Assembly: GCF_003846185.1 (NCBI RefSeq)
Contig: NZ_ML123034.1
Location: 5,441,418-5,505,417, forward strand
Direction: 5' to 3'
Length of the DNA stretch: 64,000 nucleotides
From: Streptomyces sp. ADI96-02
Lineage (GTDB): Bacteria > Actinomycetota > Actinomycetes > Streptomycetales > Streptomycetaceae
Below the pieces are notes generated by a model, which ran no database searches, was not told the DNA's origin, and saw nothing but the letters and a program-made list of their open reading frames with translations. Below are positions 58,158-64,000 of this stretch, piece after piece. The number at the start of each line of letters is the position of its first letter. Position 1 is the stretch's first letter. The position numbers and the translations under genes are program-made.

Positions 58158-58787
58158 ATGGTGACCACCGAAAGCCTCCTCGCGTTCGCCGCCGCGTCCC
58201 TCGTCGTGATCGCGATACCCGGCCCGAGCGTCCTGTTCGTCGTCGGCCGCGCCCTCGCCCACGGCCGCCGCGCCGCGCTCGCCACCGTCCTGGGCAACGT
58301 CCTCGGCTGCTACGCCCTGGTCCTCGCGGTCGCCCTCGGCGTCGGCACCCTCGTCCAGAGCTCCGGCACCGTGTTCACCGCGGTGAAACTGGCCGGCGCC
58401 GCCTACCTCGTCCACCTCGGCGTCCGGGCGTTCCGCCACCGCGACCGTCTGCGGACCGACCTGGCGGCTCAGGAAGGCGAACGCCGTAGCCATCTGCGTA
58501 CCGTCCTGGACGGACTGCTCGTCGGCGCCACCAACCCCAAGGGGCTGGTCTTCTTCGCCGCGGTCCTCCCGCAGTTCGTCGACCAGGACGCCGGGCACGT
58601 GCCGCTGCAGATGATGGTTCTCGGCCTGATCCCGGCGGGCATCGGCCTGATCTGCGACACCGCCTGGGGCCTGAGCGCGTCGGCCGCCCGGACCTGGCTC
58701 GCCGGTTCCGACCGGCGGCTCGCGATGATCGGCGGTGCCGGCGGCATCGCGCTGATCGGCCTCGGGCTCACCGTCGCCACCACCTGA
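58158..58787 (+). CDS. LysE/RhtB-family amino acid exporter
   Basis: A 209-residue, six-span protein. IAIPGPSVLFVVGRALAHGR is the family's N-terminal signature; KLAGAAYLVHLGVRAFRHRD and the GATNPKGLVFFAAVLPQFVD block are diagnostic of LysE/RhtB. It exports amino acids such as lysine or homoserine/threonine; substrate unknown. The ATG at 58158 is used. Its 3' end is 24 bases from the convergent phosphatase gene. Confidence 0.88.
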   Translation: MVTTESLLAFAAASLVVIAIPGPSVLFVVGRALAHGRRAALATVLGNVLGCYALVLAVALGVGTLVQSSGTVFTAVKLAGAAYLVHLGVRAFRHRDRLRTDLAAQEGERRSHLRTVLDGLLVGATNPKGLVFFAAVLPQFVDQDAGHVPLQMMVLGLIPAGIGLICDTAWGLSASAARTWLAGSDRRLAMIGGAGGIALIGLGLTVATT

Positions 58788-58811
58788 ACGCAGCCACGCG
58801 CGCCTGGGTTC

Positions 58812-59930
58812 TCAGGCCGGGACGGCCGTGGCGGGGCGTTCGACGGCGATCATGGCGGCGTCGTCGCCCAGGCGCCCGCCGACGTGGCTCAGCAGGTCGA
58901 GCCGGAAGCGGCGGAGGAAGTCGTCGGGGCCGTTCTCGGTCCAGCCGGCGATGCGATCGGTGAGCGGGTAGAACGCGCCCGTGGCGTCGCGGGCCTCGGT
59001 GACGCCGTCCGTGTACAGCAGCAGCAGGTCTCCGGGCTCCAACGGGAAGCTGTCGACGCGGTAGCCCGGCCGTACGAGTTCGCCCAGGCCCAGCGGAGGC
59101 GCGGGCTGGAGGACGTCCACCACGGTGGGCCGGCCGTCGCGCAGCACGACCGGCGGCGGGTGCCCGCAGGAGATCATCTCGACCCGGCTGTCCCGGTCGG
59201 GGATGTCCAGGATGACGGCGGTGATGAAGGTTTCCTCGAAGCGGTCCGTCTCGCCCGGCTCCTCCAGGTCCCAGCCCACGCTCCGGTCGAGGTGCCCCAC
59301 CAGTTCGGCCAGGCTCGCCCTGCCATGAGCCGCCGCCCGGAACGCCCCGACCAGCAGGGCCGCGTCGCTGACGGCGGTCATCCCCTTGCCCCGTACGTCG
59401 CCGACGATCAGCCGGGTGCCGGAGGCGGTGCGCGCCGCCGCGTAGAGATCCCCGCCGATCTGGGCCTCGGCCTCGGAGGCGAGGTAGAGGGAGGCGATGC
59501 GGAGCGGTCCGGACCGCCTCGGCAGGGGCGGCAGGACGACACGTTGGGCGGCGTCCGACACGTACCGCACCTGGGTCAGCTCCTTGGCGCGCCGCTCCCG
59601 CACCGCGCAGAAGATCACGAGGCTCGTTCCGACCAGCACCAGGGCGATGATCTGCGCCTCGTGGTTGGCCGAGAGCAGGTCGTCGGGTTCGCGCACCACC
59701 CCGATGATCGTCTGCGCGATGACCGCCAGTGCGGCGACCAGTCCCACCATCCAGGGGCCGCCGAACGACGCCGTGATCGCCGGGGCCGCGACCAGCAGCG
59801 GACCCAGGTGGATGTCGGGCGGCGCGAGGACGTCGATCAGGACCACCGCCACGATCCACGCGATCGGAACAGCGACGAACGCGTGACCCGCTCGCACCCT
59901 TCGGCGGAGTCCTGCGAGGCGCTGCGACAT
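58812..59930 (-). CDS. Membrane-anchored SpoIIE/PP2C phosphatase
   Basis: A 372-residue protein. Three or four spans fill the first 115 residues (AFVAVPIAWIVAVVLIDVLA; PWMVGLVAALAVIAQTIIGV; IIALVLVGTSLVIFCAV), then a SpoIIE-type PP2C domain (EAQIGGDLYAAARTASG, LIVGDVRGKGMTAVSDAALL, MISCGHPPPVVL, LLLLYTDGVTEARD, GDDAAMIAVE). It would dephosphorylate anti-sigma factor antagonists such as STAS proteins. Transcribed on the minus strand; the 242-base region upstream has no clear gene. Confidence 0.88.
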   Translation of the reverse strand: MSQRLAGLRRRVRAGHAFVAVPIAWIVAVVLIDVLAPPDIHLGPLLVAAPAITASFGGPWMVGLVAALAVIAQTIIGVVREPDDLLSANHEAQIIALVLVGTSLVIFCAVRERRAKELTQVRYVSDAAQRVVLPPLPRRSGPLRIASLYLASEAEAQIGGDLYAAARTASGTRLIVGDVRGKGMTAVSDAALLVGAFRAAAHGRASLAELVGHLDRSVGWDLEEPGETDRFEETFITAVILDIPDRDSRVEMISCGHPPPVVLRDGRPTVVDVLQPAPPLGLGELVRPGYRVDSFPLEPGDLLLLYTDGVTEARDATGAFYPLTDRIAGWTENGPDDFLRRFRLDLLSHVGGRLGDDAAMIAVERPATAVPA

Positions 59931-60172
59931 GACTCCTCTCTACACCAGCCCTGTCCGGCGCGCACCGGCAGAGTGGGCACGGCCGGCCCTCTGGCGCGTT
60001 GTTTCGCCGACCACGGGACTCCGGGCCCGGCTCCACGACCACGGCGGGTACGAGCAACCGCTCCACCGGCATGTCGTCCCGAGCGCGCCGCGCCACGAGG
60101 TCACCGGCCGATCCCGCAGGACGGTACGCGATCGGGGTGCCGCCTGCGCCGGTCCACACCCGCCCGCCGGGT

Positions 60173-60526
60173 TCAGGAGCGCAGGGCGTTGATGGCTTCC
60201 TCAGTGGTCGGCTGCAGGACGAAGACCTGATCGAGCCCGACGATGCGGAAGACGCGGAGCAGATCGGGGCTCGACCCTGCCAGGGACAGCTGGGCCCCGG
60301 TGGCCTGGGCTCGTTGGTAGGCGGTCACGAGCAGGGTGATGCCCGTGGAATCGCAGTACGTCAGACCGGACAGGTCGATCACCAGCCCGGTGCCGGTTTC
60401 GAGGGGGATCTCGTTCAGCGCCTCGCGGAGGCGGGCCGAGGTGTGGTAGTCGAGCTCACCGGACAGGGTCAGCACATGGGGGCCGGCGAGGTGGGGCTGG
60501 GCGGTCACGGTCAGGGTCTGGCTCAC
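60173..60526 (-). CDS. STAS-domain anti-sigma factor antagonist
   Basis: A 117-residue single STAS domain protein. LTLSGELDYHTSARLREAL and LVIDLSGLTYCDSTGITLLV hold the conserved phosphorylation-site loop (DSTG, Ser). It is the natural substrate type for the upstream PP2C. The GTG start overlaps the phosphatase stop by four bases, so the two are coupled. Confidence 0.9.
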   Translation of the reverse strand: MSQTLTVTAQPHLAGPHVLTLSGELDYHTSARLREALNEIPLETGTGLVIDLSGLTYCDSTGITLLVTAYQRAQATGAQLSLAGSSPDLLRVFRIVGLDQVFVLQPTTEEAINALRS

Positions 60527-61848
60527 CGGGTCTCCTGTACGGGTTCGGTGCGGCGGGTCGGGACGGACAGAGCGAGGAGCGCGGTGTCGTCGTTGACGCC
60601 CGCGCCCAGGCCGGTGAGGAGTTGGTGGACGCCTGCCAGGAGACCGTCCGCGTCGTGCCAGACGCCGGCTGCCAGGTGTGCGGCCAGGCCCTGTTCCTCG
60701 AGCAGGGAACCGCCCGGTGTACGCGCTTCGGTCAGGCCGTCCGTGTACAGCAGCAGGGCGTCGCCCGGACGGAGACGGGTGGCGGTCTGGGTGAAGCGAG
60801 GGGCGGGCAGCAGGCCGATGAGCTGTCCGCCGGTGGTGCGCACGGGTTCGACGGTGCCGTCGGCGCGTACGGCCAGGGCCGGGGGGTGGCCGCCGCCGGC
60901 GAGCGTGAGGGCGAAGGAGCCGTCGTCCTCGGGCTGCAGGACACCGAAGACCGCGGTGCAGTAGCGGGGGTTGGTTCCTTGGTATTCGCCTTTGAGGACG
61001 GTGTCGAGGTTGGCCAGGACCGCGCACGGGTCGGGGTCGTAGATGGCGGCGGCCCGCAGGGTGTAGCGGGTGAGAGAGGTGAGGGCCGCCGCGTCGGCTC
61101 CTTTGCCGCACACGTCGCCGAGGAAGAACGCCCAGCGTCCGTCGTCGAGGGGGAACAGGTCGTAGAAGTCGCCGCCGACCTCGTACTCGGAAGCGGTGTG
61201 GTAGGCGGCGGCCGTTCCGAGACCGGGGACCCGCGGCAGGGCGGGCGGCAGGAGCGTCCGCTGGAGGGTGCGCGCGAGACCTTCGGCGGCGGTGCGCATC
61301 TGCCGCTCGGCGGTGACCGTGCGGATGGCTGACAGGCGCAGCTCCAGCTGGTCCATCACCAGGGCGGCCAGGTTCTGGAGGGCGGCCAACTGCTCTTCGG
61401 TCACCTGGCGGGGCTCGGTGTCGAGCACGTTGACGGTGCCCAGGTGGTAACCGTCGGCGGTGGTGATGGGCGCGGCGGCGTAGAACCGCACTCCGATCCC
61501 TCCGTGGACGAGGGGGCCGGCGGCCGTGCGGGGGTCGGTGAGCGTGTCCGTGACGATGTAGGGGGCCCCGTCGAGAATGGCGGAGGCGCACAGCCCGGAG
61601 GCGCGGGCGATCTCGGTGGTGCCGCTCAGTCCGCTGGTGGCCATGAACCACACGCGGTCGCTGTCGACGATGCTGACGGTGGCGAACGGGGTGCGGAAGA
61701 TCTGGGCGGCGAGGGAGGCCACCTTGTCGAACGCCCCGTCGCAAGGAGTGTCCAGGATCTGGTAGCGGCGCACCGCGGCCAGACGCCGCTCCTCGTCCGC
61801 GGGCGGGGGCGCCGAGCCCGGGTGCAAGGCGCCTTCTGCCACCGTCAC
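60523..61848 (-). CDS. GAF-SpoIIE/PP2C phosphatase
   Basis: A 441-residue protein. A GAF domain (about 25-175, RRYQILDTPCDGAFDKVASL, ATVSIVDSDRVWFMATSGLS) precedes a short helical linker and a SpoIIE PP2C domain (about 200-440, EYEVGGDFYDLFPLDDGRW, FLGDVCGKGADAAALTSL, LAGGGHPPALAV, LLLYTDGLTEART, NDDTALLALS). The GTG at 61848 follows GAGGGAGA. It is coupled to the STAS gene and would sense a small ligand or redox/light cue via GAF to control it. Confidence 0.88.
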   Translation of the reverse strand: MTVAEGALHPGSAPPPADEERRLAAVRRYQILDTPCDGAFDKVASLAAQIFRTPFATVSIVDSDRVWFMATSGLSGTTEIARASGLCASAILDGAPYIVTDTLTDPRTAAGPLVHGGIGVRFYAAAPITTADGYHLGTVNVLDTEPRQVTEEQLAALQNLAALVMDQLELRLSAIRTVTAERQMRTAAEGLARTLQRTLLPPALPRVPGLGTAAAYHTASEYEVGGDFYDLFPLDDGRWAFFLGDVCGKGADAAALTSLTRYTLRAAAIYDPDPCAVLANLDTVLKGEYQGTNPRYCTAVFGVLQPEDDGSFALTLAGGGHPPALAVRADGTVEPVRTTGGQLIGLLPAPRFTQTATRLRPGDALLLYTDGLTEARTPGGSLLEEQGLAAHLAAGVWHDADGLLAGVHQLLTGLGAGVNDDTALLALSVPTRRTEPVQETR

Positions 61849-62006
61849 CGCTGTCTCCCTCGCTGCCGTCCCGCGTGCCCACCGGCGGGGCGACTGCCCT
61901 ATCCTACGGATCGCGCCACCCGGATCCGATAGCGGTGGCGTCCCCACGGGGAAGGCTGTGAGCGGTCGCTTTCGGAGAGCGGCCGAGGCGGACGAAGGGA
62001 AGTCGA

Positions 62007-64000
62007 GTGGCGGGTACTGAAGACGCCGGGCGTGGACCGGCGCCCGCGGTCGACGTGTTCGCCGCGGACGCCGAGGTCGGCGGAGACCTCGCCATGGTGG
62101 ACTGGGCGACGCACCCCCTCGGGCCGCCGGCCGGCTGGCCGCAGAGCCTGCGGACGGCGGTGAGCATTCTGCTGTCGTCGCGGTTCTCCATGTGGATGGC
62201 GTGGGGCCCCGAGCTGACGTTCTTCTGCAACGCCGCCTACCGGCGGGACACGCTGGGCAGCAAGTACCCGTGGGCGCTGGGCCGGCCGGCGAGCGAGGTG
62301 TGGGCGGAGATCTGGAACGACATCGGCCCCCGGATCGACACCGTGCTCAACACGGGCGAGGCCACCTGGGACGAAGCCCTGCTGCTGTTCCTGGAACGGG
62401 CGGGCTATCCGGAGGAGTCCTACCACACGTTCTCCTACAGCCCGCTGCGCGATGACGCCGGCCAGGTGGTCGGCATGCTGTGCGTGGTCAGCGAGGAGAC
62501 CGAGCGGGTCATAGGCGAGCGGCGGATGGCCACGCTGCGCGATCTGGGCTCCGACCCCAGCGTGGTGCGCACCGAAGAGGAGATGCTGGCCTTCTCCGGA
62601 CGGCAGCTCGGCCGCAACCTGGCGGACCTGCCCTTCGCGCTGACCTATCTGTACGAGGACGACGGAAGCGCGCGGCTGGCGAACGCGGCCGGCCTCGAAG
62701 CCGGGCATCCGGCCGCCCCGGCGATCCTGCCCGCCGGTGAGACGGACGGGGTGTGGCCCGTGGCCGCGCCCGCCCAGGGGGAATCGGCGCTCGTCACGCT
62801 CGACGCGGAGCCGTTCGCCGCGCTGCCGACCGGGGACTGGCCCGAGCCGCCCACCCGGGCGCTCGTGGTGCCGCTGCTGCGACAGGGCGGCGCACCGTAC
62901 GGGTTCCTGGTCGCCGGGCTCAACCAGTACCGACCTCTCGACGACGTCTACCGGGGCTTCGTCGAACTGGTCGCCGGGCACATCGCCGCCGGGATCGCGA
63001 GCGCCCGCAGCTACCGGGCGCAGCAGCGGCGGGCCGAGGAACTCGCCGAGCTGGACCGGGCGAAGACCACCTTCTTCTCCAACATCAGCCACGAGTTCCG
63101 CACGCCGCTCACCCTGATCATGGGGCCGATCGAGGAGCTGCGCGGACGACTGGCGCCGGGGGACCCGCAGGCGCGGCAGGAGCTGGAGGTCGTCCACCGC
63201 AACGGGCTGCGACTGGGCAAGCTGGTCAACACACTCCTGGACTTCTCCCGCATCGAGGCCGGCCGGATGCAGGCGACCTACGAGTCCGCGGACCTGGCCG
63301 CGGTCACCGCGGAACTGGCCAGCGTCTTCCGCTCAGCCGTCGACAAGGCCGGGCTCGACTTCACCGTCGACTGCCCGCCCCTCGACGAGCCGGTGTACAT
63401 AGACCGCGGCATGTGGGAGAAGGTGATGCTCAACCTTCTCAGCAACGCGCTGAAGTTCACCTTCGACGGCTCGATCACCGTGAAGGTGCGGGCCGTGAAC
63501 GGCGCGGCCGTGGTGACCGTCGCGGACACCGGCATCGGCGTCCCGGCGCAGGAGATGCCCCGGCTCTTCGAACGCTTCCACCGCATCGAGAACGCCCGCT
63601 CCCGCTCCAACGAGGGCAGTGGCATCGGCCTGGCCCTCGTCCAGGAGCTCGTGGGCCTGCACGGCGGCGACATCAGCGCCGACAGCACCGAGGGCGAGGG
63701 CACCCGCTTCACCATCCGCCTTCCGTTCGGCGCGGCGCACCTACCCGCCGACGCCCTCACGCCCCCGGCCGACACCAGCGCGTCGCCCACCGCCACCGCC
63801 CCCTACGTACAGGAAGCCCTGCGCTGGCTGCCCGGCGCACAGAGCGGCGAGGCGACCGTCGACGACGCCGCCATCGCCCCGGAACCCGCCGGCCAAACCG
63901 CCGCCCACGCCCGGGTGGTGGTCGCCGACGACAACGCCGACATGCGGGAGTACCTCACCCGGCTGCTGGCCGGCGCCGGCTACGAGGTCCACGCCGTCAC
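62007..64000 (+). CDS. Hybrid sensor histidine kinase, runs off the window
   Basis: At least 664 residues. An N-terminal PAS-like region (about 30-165, DWATHPLGPPAGWPQSLRTA, MWMAWGPELTFFCNAAYRRD) and a GAF-like region (about 170-340) lead to a HisKA domain with SHEFRTPLTLIMGP, an ATPase domain (NLLSNALKFTF, DTGIGVP, SNEGSGIGLALVQEL) and the start of a receiver domain (VVVADDNADMREYLTRLLAG). The gene continues past 64000. The GTG at 62007 follows GAAGGGAAG. It is divergent from the phosphatase/STAS pair. This PAS-GAF-HK-REC design is common in actinobacterial sensors that end with further output domains. Confidence 0.9.
   Translation, partial: MAGTEDAGRGPAPAVDVFAADAEVGGDLAMVDWATHPLGPPAGWPQSLRTAVSILLSSRFSMWMAWGPELTFFCNAAYRRDTLGSKYPWALGRPASEVWAEIWNDIGPRIDTVLNTGEATWDEALLLFLERAGYPEESYHTFSYSPLRDDAGQVVGMLCVVSEETERVIGERRMATLRDLGSDPSVVRTEEEMLAFSGRQLGRNLADLPFALTYLYEDDGSARLANAAGLEAGHPAAPAILPAGETDGVWPVAAPAQGESALVTLDAEPFAALPTGDWPEPPTRALVVPLLRQGGAPYGFLVAGLNQYRPLDDVYRGFVELVAGHIAAGIASARSYRAQQRRAEELAELDRAKTTFFSNISHEFRTPLTLIMGPIEELRGRLAPGDPQARQELEVVHRNGLRLGKLVNTLLDFSRIEAGRMQATYESADLAAVTAELASVFRSAVDKAGLDFTVDCPPLDEPVYIDRGMWEKVMLNLLSNALKFTFDGSITVKVRAVNGAAVVTVADTGIGVPAQEMPRLFERFHRIENARSRSNEGSGIGLALVQELVGLHGGDISADSTEGEGTRFTIRLPFGAAHLPADALTPPADTSASPTATAPYVQEALRWLPGAQSGEATVDDAAIAPEPAGQTAAHARVVVADDNADMREYLTRLLAGAGYEVHAV

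Noticed and set aside
59929..60192. Short plus-strand frame between the membrane PP2C and STAS genes.
   Set aside because: Begins inside the phosphatase start region, no ribosome site, biased composition without third-position pattern.

Overview
The window is high-GC actinobacterial DNA that reads as a Streptomyces chromosome. Most genes show third-position G/C bias, start at ATG or GTG after GGAGG-like sites, and are chained by ATGA or GTGA overlaps. By eye I found one TTA (bldA-type) codon in all the coding sequence. Family content (SepF-like protein, DUF6099, DUF5753/DUF6879 regulatory genes, many SpoIIE-type phosphatases) also fits Streptomyces. I saw no rRNA, tRNA, CRISPR, transposase or integrase.

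Layout. (1) 0.1-3.6 kb: SepF-like protein, MazG-like pyrophosphohydrolase, DUF6099, an F420-type luciferase-like oxidoreductase and a homocysteine S-methyltransferase. (2) 3.6-8.9 kb: the ruins of a bacterial RNA-repair operon (hen1-pnkp). Hen1 has lost its N-terminal half, and Pnkp survives as three out-of-register pieces: kinase end/phosphatase start, ligase motif I, and ligase C-terminus. A cassette of about 3.4 kb (WhiJ-like XRE/DUF5753 regulator, DUF6879 protein, small unknowns) sits between the pieces. (3) 9.0-13.6 kb: arginine deiminase, ornithine carbamoyltransferase and an APC permease (arginine uptake and catabolism), then an RsbW-like ATPase. (4) 13.8-21.1 kb: a CoA-dependent aromatic degradation locus, most likely for 2-aminobenzoate. 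It holds CoA ligase, flavin monooxygenase/reductase, enoyl-CoA hydratase, acyl-CoA dehydrogenase, RidA and a PaaX regulator, with the same 13-base element at both promoter regions. (5) 21.2-27.7 kb: a complete Mrp cation/proton antiporter operon (A/B fused, C, D, E, F, G).

(6) 27.8-44.0 kb: an exopolysaccharide cluster. It encodes a CDP-alcohol phosphatidyltransferase, a nucleotidylyltransferase, three glycosyltransferases, a chain-length protein with a degenerate kinase site, a flippase, a polymerase-like protein, GDP-mannose dehydratase and GDP-fucose synthase, and an initiating sugar-phosphate transferase. A secreted propeller/LamG protein and a lipoprotein are translationally coupled to one glycosyltransferase. 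(7) 44.2-53.8 kb: a PAS/GAF/SpoIIE/ATPase sensor, an AlkB-like dioxygenase, a choline-to-betaine type operon (aldehyde dehydrogenase, APC permease, GMC oxidoreductase) and a lipase-like hydrolase. (8) 54.0-58.8 kb: a nickel/cobalt permease preceded by a good Nur-box match, an unknown two-part protein, an ArsR-type regulator, a YbaK-type deacylase and a LysE exporter. (9) 58.8-64 kb: two SpoIIE-type phosphatases, a STAS protein and a hybrid histidine kinase that runs off the window, forming a partner-switching signalling patch.

The most notable items are the dismantled hen1-pnkp RNA-repair operon with its inserted cassette, the shared operator of the aminobenzoate locus, the Nur box, the kinase-dead-looking chain-length protein, and the coupled secreted protein/lipoprotein/glycosyltransferase trio.
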